Below, in pieces: positions 49,884-60,320 of a DNA stretch of 64,000 nt (position 1 is its first letter; each line of letters starts with the position of its first letter). Location: the NCBI GenBank assembly GCA_035530135.1, contig DATKVJ010000161.1, positions 1 to 64,000 on the forward strand, read 5' to 3'. The DNA is from CAIYYX01 sp035530135 (lineage in GTDB: Bacteria; Pseudomonadota; Gammaproteobacteria; Burkholderiales; Rhodocyclaceae). The position numbers were made by a program, and so were the translations under genes. Under the pieces are notes generated by a model. That model was not told the origin of the DNA and searched no databases. It was given only the letters and a program-made list of their open reading frames with translations.

Positions 49884-50374
49884 TGGTTTTGTCTCCGGGA
49901 AGGGGGCTCGGGGGCTTGGTCATCCCTGCCGTGCATGGTCATCAGGGTCTGCTGCATGATCGCACAGCGGGTGCTCACGCCGGCTCTCTGGACATAGACG
50001 TCGCCGCGCGCGATGACCAGATTCTTGCCGGGCTTGACCACCTCGCCGACCGCGATCAGCAATTCGCCGTCGCCGGGGGCGAGCAGATTGAGCTTGTATT
50101 CGACGGTGAGCACGCTGCTGCCGGCCGGCATCAGGCTGAAGCCGGCGTAACCGCCGGCGCTATCGACGACGGTGCTGATGATGCCGGCGTGGAAGTAGCC
50201 GTGCTGCTGGGTGAGTTCGGGACGATGGGGCAGGCGGATCTCGCAGCGGCCAGGCTCCAGATGGGCGAGTTCGGCGCCCAGCAGGGCCATCACGCCCTGG
50301 CGCGCGAAACTCTTCCGCACCTTATCCGCCCAGTCCGGGTCGCGTGCTTCGAACCGCGTTGGCTGTATGTCCAA
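49880..50374 (-). CDS. PaaI-family hot-dog thioesterase, first gene of the liu operon
   Basis: 164 aa from a TTG at 50374, which has GGAGGAG 4 nt upstream. The open frame to 50422 is not the gene because it runs through the -10 and -35 boxes. The PaaI motif is QQHGYFHAGIISTVVDSAGGYAGF, with the conserved His, Gly and Asp. It hydrolyses acyl-CoA thioesters; aromatic or branched substrates are both possible. Its mRNA starts just behind the MerR-type promoter at 50393-50423. Confidence 0.88.
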   Translation of the reverse strand: MDIQPTRFEARDPDWADKVRKSFARQGVMALLGAELAHLEPGRCEIRLPHRPELTQQHGYFHAGIISTVVDSAGGYAGFSLMPAGSSVLTVEYKLNLLAPGDGELLIAVGEVVKPGKNLVIARGDVYVQRAGVSTRCAIMQQTLMTMHGRDDQAPEPPSRRQNQ

Positions 50375-50392
50375 GGAACTCCTCCCGGGGAG

Positions 50393-50423
50393 ATTGTAGG
50401 TTGACGTTGACGTCAACGTCAAC
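50393..50423 (-). promoter_or_regulatory. liu operon promoter with LiuR-type palindromic operator
   Basis: Minus strand: -35 TTGACG (50417-50422), 18-bp spacer, -10 TACAAT (50393-50398). A perfect 24-bp palindrome, GTTGACGTTGAC plus its reverse complement (50400-50423), fills the spacer and the -35 box. MerR-family regulators bind between the two boxes in just this way, and known LiuR sites have a similar TTGACGT/ACGTCAA symmetry. The regulator gene ends 20 bp upstream. Confidence 0.82.
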
Positions 50424-50443
50424 GGTCTGGCACGGGCAGGGAT

Positions 50444-50854
50444 TCACGCCGCGCGTTGCGAACCGCCCTGGGGCGACTGGCCGCTGCCGAGGATGCGCCG
50501 GCACTGCTCCTCGAAGCCGTTGATCTCGGCCAGCACCGCCTCGATGTCCTCGCGCTGCTGTTCCAGCGAAGTCTTGCGCTTGGTCAGTGCCGCGAGGAAG
50601 CTCTCCAACTGGGAAGACTGGTCCCGCGCCGTGCTGTACATGCCGATCAGATCCTTGATCTCGGCCAGCGAGAGACCGAGACGCTTGCCGCGCAGCGCCA
50701 GCTTCAGGCGGGTGCGGTCGCGCTTGGTGTAGATCCGTTGCAAGCCGGCGCGCTGCGGGAAGAGCAGGCCCTGGTGCTCGTAATAGCGGATGGTGCGCGG
50801 GGTGATGTCGAAGTCGCGCGACAGTTCGGTGATGGTGAAGGTGGGCTCTTTCAT
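50444..50854 (-). CDS. liuR: MerR-family regulator, LiuR-like
   Basis: 136 aa from the ATG at 50854. The N-terminal winged helix reads FTITELSRDFDITPRTIRYYEHQGLLFPQR, and IYTKRDRTRLKLALRGKRLGLSLAEIKDLI completes the MerR DNA-binding region. A dimerisation coiled coil follows (about 85-120). No cysteine metal site is present, so a CoA-ester or similar ligand is expected. It is the standard regulator next to liu genes and lies directly upstream of the palindromic promoter it should control. Confidence 0.9.
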   Translation of the reverse strand: MKEPTFTITELSRDFDITPRTIRYYEHQGLLFPQRAGLQRIYTKRDRTRLKLALRGKRLGLSLAEIKDLIGMYSTARDQSSQLESFLAALTKRKTSLEQQREDIEAVLAEINGFEEQCRRILGSGQSPQGGSQRAA

Positions 50855-51023
50855 TTCCGGTTCCGGCGTGGTGTGGTTTGCGCTCGCCGTGCTGCGCCGC
50901 AGTAGGCGGACCGCCTTCGGGTAGAATGTTCTTCCAGGAATCGTGAGCTTGCGATTGAAAGTTAAACAGATTATCCCGCGCAACGCAATCATGGCCGGCG
51001 CCATCGGCCACCGGAACCCCGAC

Positions 51024-52052
51024 ATGCCTCTCCATTATCCGCTCGAACATCTGCCCGAACCGGGCGGCACGATCGAAGTATTGCCCGGCCTGCGCTGGGT
51101 GCGCATGCCGCTGCCCTTCGCCCTCGACCACATCAACCTGTGGCTGCTCCGGGATGGATCGAGCGCTTCAGGCGTCCCGCTGTGGACGGCGGTGGACACC
51201 GGTGTCGCCGTCGATGACATCAAGGACTGCTGGCGCCGCCTGCTGCCCGATCATCCGCTCAGGCGCCAGATCGTCACCCACTGCCACCCCGACCATCTGG
51301 GCCTGTCCGCCTGGCTGGAACAGCAGACCGGCGCGCCGCTCGCTATCACCCTAGGCGAGTACACGACGGCGCAGATGATTCATGCGCAGATCGGCAATTT
51401 CGGCATTGCCGCGATGTTGGAACTGTTCCGGCGCCACGGCCTCGACGAGCACTGGCTGGAGGCGCTGGCCCGGCGCGGCAACGCCTATAAAAGGGTGGTG
51501 CCGGAAATCCCCGCCACCTATCGCCGCCTGTTCCCGGATGAAGACATCGCGATCGGCCCCCACTCCTGGCGGGTGATCGTCGGCTACGGCCATGCGCCCG
51601 AACACGCCGCCCTGTACTGCGAGGAGCTGCGGACGCTGATCTCGGGCGACATGCTGCTGCCGCGCATCTCGACCAACATGAGCGTGGTCGCCTCGAACCC
51701 GGACGGCAACCCGCTGGGGCTGTTCCTCGAATCCATCGCCGGCTTCAAGGTGCTGCCCGCCGACACGCTGGTGCTGCCCTCGCACGGCCGGCCGTTCCGC
51801 GGCCTGCAGCACCGCATCGCCGAGCTGGAGGCGCACCACCGCGATCGCTGTGCCGATCTGCTGGCGGCCTGCGCCGCACCGAAGACGGCCGCCGAACTGA
51901 TCCCGGTGCTGTTCCCGCGCGAGATCAGCGATGCGCACCAGACCATGTTCGCGATGGGCGAGGCCATGGCCCACCTCAATTATCTGGAGCAGGCCGGTGC
52001 GCTGGCGCGCTCGATCGACAGCGGCTGCACGCGCTTCATCGCTTCGTCCTGA
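51024..52052 (+). CDS. Metallo-beta-lactamase-fold hydrolase
   Basis: 342 aa from the ATG at 51024; in-frame starts at 50943 (GTG) and 50991 (ATG) are possible. The zinc motif is THCHPDHLGL near residue 90. Further ligands are in GYGHAPEHAALY, ISGDMLLPRI and LPSHGRPFRG. The C-terminal winged helix (about 270-340) is typical of LACTB2-like hydrolases. Function is unknown; it is 13 bp upstream of phaC and probably co-transcribed with it. It is divergent from liuR. Confidence 0.86.
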   Translation: MPLHYPLEHLPEPGGTIEVLPGLRWVRMPLPFALDHINLWLLRDGSSASGVPLWTAVDTGVAVDDIKDCWRRLLPDHPLRRQIVTHCHPDHLGLSAWLEQQTGAPLAITLGEYTTAQMIHAQIGNFGIAAMLELFRRHGLDEHWLEALARRGNAYKRVVPEIPATYRRLFPDEDIAIGPHSWRVIVGYGHAPEHAALYCEELRTLISGDMLLPRISTNMSVVASNPDGNPLGLFLESIAGFKVLPADTLVLPSHGRPFRGLQHRIAELEAHHRDRCADLLAACAAPKTAAELIPVLFPREISDAHQTMFAMGEAMAHLNYLEQAGALARSIDSGCTRFIASS

Positions 52053-52065
52053 ACCCGGCTCCGCC

Positions 52066-53886
52066 ATGACCGTCACCCCGACAGCGCAGTTGCCAGATCC
52101 GCAGGAGATCGCCGCGACCTACGCCGAGGTGGCGCAGCGCGCCTCGAAGCTGATCGCCGAGCACGTCCAGCGCCAGATGCGGCACGGGGTCGCCGTTCCC
52201 AGCGACGAGCTGGGCATCGCCCAGGCCTTCATGGACATGATGGCCAAGATGCTCGCCAACCCCTACCAACTGGCCCAGGCCCAGATGAGCCTGGTGTGGG
52301 ACTACTTCTCGCTCTGGCAGCACGCGATGATGCGTCTTTCCGGCATGCAGCCGGCGGCGCTGGTCCAGCCCGCCAAGGGCGACAACCGTTTCAGGGACAG
52401 CGAATGGGAGGAGCACTTCCTGTTCGACTTCATCAAGCAGTCCTATCTGATCACCGCGCGCCACATCCACGATGCGGTGAGCCGGGTAGAGGATCTGCCC
52501 GAGCCCACGCACAAGAAGGTGAATTTCTTCACGCGCCAGTTCATCGATGCCCTGTCGCCCTCGAATTTCGCCCTCACCAATCCCGAGGTGCTGCGCGAGA
52601 TCGTCAGGAGCCACGGCCAAAACCTGCTCAAGGGCTTCAACAATCTGTTGCGCGACATCGAGGCGGGCAACGGCCAGCTGCGCGTCAAGATGACCGACCC
52701 GTCCGCCTTCGAGCTGGGCAGGAACGTCGCGACCACACCGGGCAAGGTGGTGTTCCAGAACGAGCTGATCCAGCTGCTGCAATTCTCGCCGACCACCAAG
52801 GAGCAGTTCCGGCGGCCGCTGTTGATCATCCCGCCCTGGATCAACAAGTACTACATCCTCGACCTGCGCCAGAACAATTCCTTCATCAAGTGGGCCACCG
52901 ACCAGGGCCACACGGTGTTCGTGGTCTCCTGGGTCAACCCCGACGCCAGGCTCGCCCAGAAGGGCTTCGACGACTATCTGAACGAGGGTGCGCTGGCGGC
53001 GCTGGACGCCGTGTGCCGGCAGACCGGCGAGCAGGAGGTGAACCTGATCGGCTACTGCCTGGGCGGCACCCTGCTCGGTTCGGCGCTGGGCTATCTCGCG
53101 GCCAAGCGGGACCGCCGCATCGTCTCGGCCACCTTCTTCGTCGCCCTGCTCGACTTCTCCATTCCGGGCGAACTGGGCGTGTTCATCGACGAGGAGCAGG
53201 TGGCCAAGCTGGAGCAGCGGATGGCGCAGCGCGGCTATCTCGAAGGCTCGGAGATGGCGAGCACCTTCAATCTGCTGCGCGGCAACGACCTGATCTGGTC
53301 CTTCGTGGTGAACAACTATCTGATGGGGCGCGAACCCTTCCCCTTCGATCTGCTGTTCTGGAACTCGGACTCCACCCGCATGCCGTACAAGATGCACAGC
53401 TTCTATCTGCGCAACATGTACCTGAACAACCTGCTCAAGGAGCCCGGCGGCATAGCGTTGAACGGCGTGGCTATCGACCTGGGCAAGGTCGAGGTTCCCA
53501 GCTATTTCATCTCCACCGTCGAGGATCATATCGCTCCCTGGAAGAGCACCTACCTCGGCGCCTCGCGGCTCGCCGGGCCGGTGCGCTTCGTCCTGGGCGG
53601 CTCGGGCCACATCGCCGGCATCGTCAATCCGCCCTCGGCCAACAAGTACTGCTACTGGACGGGCGCGGCGAAGCTGCCGGCGACGCCGGAGCAATGGCTC
53701 GGAGAGGCCGATCGGCACCCCGGCTCGTGGTGGGGCGACTGGCAGCGGTGGCTAGCCGGTCTCAACGGCGACGACAGGGTGCCTGCGCGCGATCCGGCCA
53801 GGGGCAAGCTGGAGGCGGTCGAGGACGCGCCCGGTTCCTTCGTCAAGTTCCGCCTCGACGCGGGCGGCCCGACATCGACGCCTTGA
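52066..53886 (+). CDS. phaC: Class I poly(3-hydroxyalkanoate) synthase
   Basis: 606 aa from the ATG at 52066; earlier in-frame codons overlap the hydrolase gene. The lipase-like box GYCLGG carries the catalytic Cys; the Asp is in STVEDHIAPW and the His in GGSGHIAGIVNPP. The N-terminal PhaC domain (about 80-250) is present and the size is that of class I enzymes. It polymerises (R)-3-hydroxybutyryl-CoA into storage granules. No phaA, phaB or phasin genes are adjacent; a PIN-domain gene overlaps its stop. Confidence 0.96.
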   Translation: MTVTPTAQLPDPQEIAATYAEVAQRASKLIAEHVQRQMRHGVAVPSDELGIAQAFMDMMAKMLANPYQLAQAQMSLVWDYFSLWQHAMMRLSGMQPAALVQPAKGDNRFRDSEWEEHFLFDFIKQSYLITARHIHDAVSRVEDLPEPTHKKVNFFTRQFIDALSPSNFALTNPEVLREIVRSHGQNLLKGFNNLLRDIEAGNGQLRVKMTDPSAFELGRNVATTPGKVVFQNELIQLLQFSPTTKEQFRRPLLIIPPWINKYYILDLRQNNSFIKWATDQGHTVFVVSWVNPDARLAQKGFDDYLNEGALAALDAVCRQTGEQEVNLIGYCLGGTLLGSALGYLAAKRDRRIVSATFFVALLDFSIPGELGVFIDEEQVAKLEQRMAQRGYLEGSEMASTFNLLRGNDLIWSFVVNNYLMGREPFPFDLLFWNSDSTRMPYKMHSFYLRNMYLNNLLKEPGGIALNGVAIDLGKVEVPSYFISTVEDHIAPWKSTYLGASRLAGPVRFVLGGSGHIAGIVNPPSANKYCYWTGAAKLPATPEQWLGEADRHPGSWWGDWQRWLAGLNGDDRVPARDPARGKLEAVEDAPGSFVKFRLDAGGPTSTP

Positions 53887-54344
53887 CTCCGCCTTGCCCG
53901 TTGCGCCTGGTCCTCGACACCAATGTGGCTCTGTCGCTCTGGGTGTTCGCCGACAGCCGCTTTGCGGCGCTGCTCGACCTCGTCCGGGCCGGCAGGCTGG
54001 TCGCACTGACCAGTCCCGACTGCTTAGCCGAGTTCGAGCGCGTGCTCGCCTATCCGGAGTTCGGGCTGGAGCAAGGCAGACAGCGGCGCATACTCGCCGA
54101 CTATGCTGCCATCGTTCAGCTGGTGGCGGCAGAAAGTACGGGTCCGGCGTTGCCGCAGTGCCGGGACGGCGACGACCAGAAGTTTCTCGAACTGGCGCGC
54201 GACGGCCGGGCAGACTATCTTCTCACCAGCGACAAGGCGCTGCTCAAGCTGTCGCGGCACAGGCGGCTCTCCGGCCGCTTCCGGATCACGACGCCGGAGT
54301 GTTTCATGGGGGAGACCTCGGGCGGGGCTTCATTCCTGCCATGA
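53883..54344 (+). CDS. PIN-domain protein, putative toxin component (COG1569-like)
   Basis: 153 aa from a TTG in a TTGA overlap with the phaC stop; a TTG at 53901 is an alternative. The first catalytic Asp is in LVLDTNVALS, the Glu in LAEFERVL, further acids in DGDDQKFLELA and TSDKALLKL. These are the PIN nuclease motifs. The family is labelled toxin of toxin-antitoxin systems, but no antitoxin gene is near. Coupling to a storage-polymer gene is odd. Confidence 0.82.
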   Translation: MTPPCPLRLVLDTNVALSLWVFADSRFAALLDLVRAGRLVALTSPDCLAEFERVLAYPEFGLEQGRQRRILADYAAIVQLVAAESTGPALPQCRDGDDQKFLELARDGRADYLLTSDKALLKLSRHRRLSGRFRITTPECFMGETSGGASFLP

Positions 54345-54361
54345 AGAACCGTCGCCGCCAT

Positions 54362-54991
54362 CTACTTTCCAGCGCGCACTTTGTCGATCAACTGGTCGAG
54401 GATCGCCGGCACCGCCTCGAAGCTGCCGGCCATGGTGTTCGAGGTCAGGTATCTTCCCCCGACCGCCATCGTCGGCACGCTGGTGATGCCGTATGACCGG
54501 GTCAGTTCTTCGGCGCGCAGGATCTTGTCCTGCACCTCGGATGAATTGTAGGCAGCGGTGAACCTCTGGCGATCGACACCTTGCTTCACCAGCCATTTGG
54601 TCACCGTGGCCGGATCGGTGTAGTCCATCAGGTCGATGTGGATGGCGGTGAACAGCGCGGCATGCACCCTATCCTCTTCGCCGATCGCGCGCAGCGCGTA
54701 GTAGAGCCTGGCGCCGGGCGTCCAGTGGCCGCTGGGGTAGAGCGCCGGGATGCGGCGGAAGACGACGTCGCCGGGCAGGGTCTCCAGCCACTTGTTCAAC
54801 ACCGGCTCGAACGCGTAGCAGTGCGGGCAGCCGTACCAGAAGAATTCCGCGACCTCGATCTGGTCCTTGGCCCCGGTCGGCTGCGGCGGCGAGAGCGTGG
54901 TGTAGTCCACGCCCTCCGTCAGGCCGGCGATGGCGGCAGTCGAGACCAGGGCCAGGAACGCGGCGACGAGCAGGCTTCCCAGCTTCCGCAT
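54362..54991 (-). CDS. dsbA: Thiol:disulfide interchange protein DsbA (paralogue 2)
   Basis: 209 aa. Signal peptide ends near STAAIAG. The active site CPHC is in FFWYGCPHCYAFEP, and the cis-Pro loop is SVPTMAVGG. It introduces disulfides into exported proteins. A paralogue with the same CPHC site lies 18 bp upstream; about half of the residues look conserved, so the pair is an old duplication. Converges with the PIN gene. Confidence 0.94.
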   Translation of the reverse strand: MRKLGSLLVAAFLALVSTAAIAGLTEGVDYTTLSPPQPTGAKDQIEVAEFFWYGCPHCYAFEPVLNKWLETLPGDVVFRRIPALYPSGHWTPGARLYYALRAIGEEDRVHAALFTAIHIDLMDYTDPATVTKWLVKQGVDRQRFTAAYNSSEVQDKILRAEELTRSYGITSVPTMAVGGRYLTSNTMAGSFEAVPAILDQLIDKVRAGK

Positions 54992-55009
54992 GGCGGCTGC
55001 CGCGAACGC

Positions 55010-55645
55010 TTACTTCCTGCCCTGCTCGGCGCGCGCCTTGACGATCAGCTTGTCGACCAGCTTCAGCAGGCCGTCGAAGCCGCCGGGAAACTCGTCGGGG
55101 GTGCGGTACTTGCCGGCGACGACCAGCGCGGGCACGCCGGGGATGCCGTAGGCACCTTGCATTTGCTTGGCACCCTGGGTCCTGCTCTGCACCGCGAAGG
55201 ACTCGTAGGTGGCGACGAATTTCTTCCGATCCAGCCCGCTCTTGACCGCCCAGTCGGTGACCCCCGCCTCGGTGGTCAGATCCTTGTACTCGCGGTGGAT
55301 AGCGGTGAATACCGCGCTATGCAGCTTGTTCAGCTCGCCCATCGCCTCCAGCGTGTAATAGAGCCTGGCGGTCGCTTCCCATTGCGGCCGGAAGATCACC
55401 GGCACGCGGCGGAACACGACATCCTTGGGCAGGGTCTTCAGCCACTTGCCCAGGATCGGATCGAAGGCGTCGCAGTGCGGGCACATGTAGGAGAAAAACT
55501 CGATCACCTCGACCTTGCCCCTGGCGTTGGTCGGTTGCGGCGGATTGATCAAGTCATAGTCCCGGCCGGCTTGCAATTGAGCGTGGGCGCCGCCGGCGAC
55601 GAATGCCAGCAGTAGACCGGTGAGCATGAGCAGTTTCTTCAACAT
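55010..55645 (-). CDS. dsbA: Thiol:disulfide interchange protein DsbA (paralogue 1)
   Basis: 211 aa with a signal peptide to about AGGAHAQ, active site CPHC in FFSYMCPHCDAFDP, and cis-Pro in GVPALVVAG. Periplasmic thiol oxidase, re-oxidised by DsbB. It lies between a SPOR-domain gene and the second dsbA; argS-SPOR-dsbA is a common betaproteobacterial order, so this copy is likely the ancestral one. Confidence 0.94.
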   Translation of the reverse strand: MLKKLLMLTGLLLAFVAGGAHAQLQAGRDYDLINPPQPTNARGKVEVIEFFSYMCPHCDAFDPILGKWLKTLPKDVVFRRVPVIFRPQWEATARLYYTLEAMGELNKLHSAVFTAIHREYKDLTTEAGVTDWAVKSGLDRKKFVATYESFAVQSRTQGAKQMQGAYGIPGVPALVVAGKYRTPDEFPGGFDGLLKLVDKLIVKARAEQGRK

Positions 55646-55660
55646 TGCTTTCTCCGTGAT

Positions 55661-56284
55661 TTAAGGACTGTTGGCTTTGACAACGGTGGCCTGGATCCCG
55701 TTCTGGGACAGCTGAGCGCGTACGCGGTTCAATTCCTCGGGCTTGGAGTAGGGGCCGACGCGGACGCGGTACACCGTACCCTGGCCGGCCAGCTGGACCA
55801 CCTGCACGTCGGTCTCCAGCCCCATCATCGCCAGCTTGGCTTTGAGATTGTCGGCTTCCCCGGATTTCTGGAAGGCGCCGGCCTGGAGGTAGAAGGATTC
55901 ACTGGCCGCCGCCGGTGCCGAGGGCTTAGCGGCCGGCGGGGCGACTCCGGGCGATGATCGAGCGGCCGGCGCCGCCTGGTCAGGCGTCGTCGGCGTTGCT
56001 TCCTGGTTGCCGGGCAGGATCTTGTAGAAATCGAAGCGGGGCTTGTCGTCTACCTTGTCGCCGGGCTTGCCCGGCAGCGGCAGCGGTTGCGCCGGCTGGG
56101 CCCCGGCGGCGCTCTTGGCGTCGGCCCGCTCGTCGCGCGCGCCCTTCTCGACGAAGGGAAACGGCGACTTGTTGAGATACCAGACCACCCCGAAGGCGAT
56201 CAGAACGCCGACGACCAGGCCCATGAACAGGCCGAGCAGCGTGCCGCCGCCCTGCCGGCGGCGAGGGGATGAAGGTTTATTCAT
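55661..56284 (-). CDS. SPOR-domain inner-membrane protein
   Basis: 207 aa. A membrane helix at about 14-36 (LLGLFMGLVVGVLIAFGVVWYL) leaves the rest in the periplasm. A long Pro/Ala-rich linker follows. The C-terminal SPOR domain (about 128-205) begins FYLQAGAFQKSGEADNLKAKLAMMG and contains VYRVRVGPYSKPEELNRVRAQL. SPOR domains bind denuded septal peptidoglycan, so a role in division is likely. Starts 1 bp behind argS. Confidence 0.92.
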   Translation of the reverse strand: MNKPSSPRRRQGGGTLLGLFMGLVVGVLIAFGVVWYLNKSPFPFVEKGARDERADAKSAAGAQPAQPLPLPGKPGDKVDDKPRFDFYKILPGNQEATPTTPDQAAPAARSSPGVAPPAAKPSAPAAASESFYLQAGAFQKSGEADNLKAKLAMMGLETDVQVVQLAGQGTVYRVRVGPYSKPEELNRVRAQLSQNGIQATVVKANSP

Positions 56285-56285
56285 G

Positions 56286-58049
<1,764 letters not shown>

Positions 58050-58163
58050 GGCGATTCTGGCGGTGCGCAAAGGCATCATTATAGCGGGGAGAAACCCTAG
58101 CGGCCTTTCCGGCCGCAGCGAAACCGAGTAAATTCGCCCCTTCACACTTTTCCGCTGACCGCC

Positions 58164-59702
58164 GTGCGCCTGTTGCGCCTACTCAGGATCTTCCTCATTG
58201 CCAGCCGCTACGGGCTCGACCAGATGATACTGGAGCACGAACCCGCGGCGGGACGGGTCCGCGCCCCGCTGCGGCTTCTGGTGGCGCTGCAATTCTGGCG
58301 CAATCTCGAAGCGCCGCGCGCGGTGCGGCTGCGCCAAGCGCTGGAGTCGCTCGGTCCCCTGTTCGTCAAGTTCGGCCAGGTGCTGTCGACCCGGCGCGAC
58401 CTCTTGCCCACCGACATCGCCGACGAGCTGGCGAAATTGCAGGACCAGGTGCCGCCCTTCCCCTCGGAGCAGGCCATGGCCGAGCTGGAGCGGGCTTACG
58501 GCAAGCACGCCGACCAGGTGTTCGCCTCGTTCACGCGCGAACCGGTGGCCAGCGCCTCGGTGGCGCAGGTGCATTTCGCGACGCTGTTCGACGGACGCGA
58601 GGTGGCGGTGAAAATCCTGCGCCCCGGCATCGAGCGAATCATCGCCCACGACCTGGCGCTGCTGCAGATCGCGGCCGGCCTGCTGGAGCGGCTCTGGCCG
58701 GACGGCAGGCGGCTCAAGCCGCGCGAAGTGGTGGGCGAGTTCGAGAAACACCTGGCCGACGAACTGGATCTGATGCGTGAGGCCTCCAACTGTTCGCAGC
58801 TGCGGCGCAACTTCCAGGACTCGCCGCTGCTCGCCGTGCCCGAGGTGCATTGGGACTGGTGCACCCACTCGGTGATGGTGATGGAGCGGATGCGGGGCAC
58901 GCCGGTCGGCCAGATCGACGAATTGCGCGCGCGCGGCGTGGATCTCAAGGCGCTGTCCACCGCCGGCGTCGAAATCTTCTTCACCCAGGTGTTCCGCGAC
59001 GGTTTCTTCCACGCCGACATGCATCCGGGCAACATCTTCGTGGTCACCGAGGGGCGGCACAAGGGGCAGTACATCGCGCTCGACTTCGGCATCGTCGGCA
59101 CGCTGACCGATGTCGACAAGAACTATCTGGCGCAGAACTTCCTCGCCTTCTTCCGCCGCGACTACAAGCGCGTGGCGCTGGCGCACATCGAGTCGGGCTG
59201 GGCGCCGGCGGATACCCGGGTGGACGAATTCGAGTCGGCCATCCGCGCGGTGTGCGAGCCGATCTTCGACAAGCCGCTGAAGGACATCTCCATCGGTCGC
59301 ATCCTGCTGCGCCTGTTCCAGACCTCGCGCCGCTTCAACGTCGAAATCCAGCCGCAACTGGTGCTGCTGCAAAAGACCTTGCTCAACATCGAGGGTCTGG
59401 GACGGCAGCTGGATCCCGAGCTGGATCTGTGGCAGACCGCCAAGCCCTTTCTCGAACGCTGGATGAGCGAACAGGTCGGCTGGCGCGGCTTCGTGCGCAG
59501 CGTCAGGCGGGAGGCGCCGAACTGGGCGCAGCTCGTGCCGCAGCTGCCGCGCCTGGTGCAGCAGGCGCTGACCCGGCCGCAACCGACCGCTGCCGTCGCG
59601 CTGCAGGGCGAACTATTGCGCCAACGGCAAAGGCAGAACCGGCTGCTCGCAGTCATCGCCGGCCTGCTCATGGTGCTGGTGCTGCTGCTGGCGTATCGTT
59701 GA
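58164..59702 (+). CDS. ubiB: Ubiquinone biosynthesis kinase/ATPase-like protein UbiB
   Basis: 512 aa, GTG start. The unusual ADCK/UbiB kinase motif KxGQ is in GPLFVKFGQVLSTRRDLLP, the Ala-rich loop in PVASASVAQVH, and the catalytic region in HADMHPGNIFV with LDFGIVG. A C-terminal membrane helix (LLAVIAGLLMVLVLLLAYR) anchors it. UbiB is an atypical kinase/ATPase needed for ubiquinone synthesis. It stands alone here, divergent from argS. Confidence 0.95.
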   Translation: MRLLRLLRIFLIASRYGLDQMILEHEPAAGRVRAPLRLLVALQFWRNLEAPRAVRLRQALESLGPLFVKFGQVLSTRRDLLPTDIADELAKLQDQVPPFPSEQAMAELERAYGKHADQVFASFTREPVASASVAQVHFATLFDGREVAVKILRPGIERIIAHDLALLQIAAGLLERLWPDGRRLKPREVVGEFEKHLADELDLMREASNCSQLRRNFQDSPLLAVPEVHWDWCTHSVMVMERMRGTPVGQIDELRARGVDLKALSTAGVEIFFTQVFRDGFFHADMHPGNIFVVTEGRHKGQYIALDFGIVGTLTDVDKNYLAQNFLAFFRRDYKRVALAHIESGWAPADTRVDEFESAIRAVCEPIFDKPLKDISIGRILLRLFQTSRRFNVEIQPQLVLLQKTLLNIEGLGRQLDPELDLWQTAKPFLERWMSEQVGWRGFVRSVRREAPNWAQLVPQLPRLVQQALTRPQPTAAVALQGELLRQRQRQNRLLAVIAGLLMVLVLLLAYR

Positions 59703-59741
59703 CCCCGCTGGTCGGCATTAACCCGTAAACTCAGAGAACCC

Positions 59742-60278
59742 ATGGAACAATATCACGGCACCACCATCCTCTCCGTCCGCCGCGGCGCCGTCGTCGCCCT
59801 GGGCGGCGACGGCCAGGTGACGCTGGGCAACATCGTCATCAAGAGCACCGCGCGCAAGGTGCGGCGGCTCTACAACGAGCGCATCCTGGCCGGCTTCGCC
59901 GGCGGCACGGCGGACGCCTTCACGCTGTTCGAGCGCTTCGAGGCCAAGCTGGAGAAGCACCAGGGCAATCTGCTGAGGAGCGCCGTGGAGCTCGCCAAGG
60001 ACTGGCGGACCGACCGCATGCTGCGCCGGCTGGAGGCGATGCTGGCGGTGGCAGACCGCGAGCACTCGCTGATCGTCACCGGCAACGGCGACGTGCTGGA
60101 GCCGGAGCAGGGGCTGGTGGCCATCGGCAGCGGCGGGCCCTACGCCCATTCCGCCGCCCGCGCGCTGCTGGAGAACACCGAGCTGCCACCCGCCGATATC
60201 GTCGGCAAGTCTCTGGCCATCGCCGGCGACCTGTGCATCTACACCAATCAGAGCCATACCATCGAAACCCTTGAGTGA
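59742..60278 (+). CDS. hslV: ATP-dependent protease peptidase subunit HslV
   Basis: 178 aa. The catalytic Thr follows a 6-residue propeptide in YHGTTILSVRRG; GDGQVTLG, GFAGGTADAFTLFERFE and GPYAHSAARAL are HslV blocks. Forms the double hexamer that degrades unfolded proteins when capped by HslU, whose gene lies 42 bp downstream. Confidence 0.97.
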   Translation: MEQYHGTTILSVRRGAVVALGGDGQVTLGNIVIKSTARKVRRLYNERILAGFAGGTADAFTLFERFEAKLEKHQGNLLRSAVELAKDWRTDRMLRRLEAMLAVADREHSLIVTGNGDVLEPEQGLVAIGSGGPYAHSAARALLENTELPPADIVGKSLAIAGDLCIYTNQSHTIETLE

Positions 60279-60320
60279 CGGCCGGCGGGATTTTCCCCGT
60301 GCCCGTCAGCGTAAAAGCCC

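Noticed and set aside
52036..53718. 560-codon minus-strand frame opposite phaC
   Set aside because: Antisense shadow; phaC on the plus strand has all catalytic motifs.
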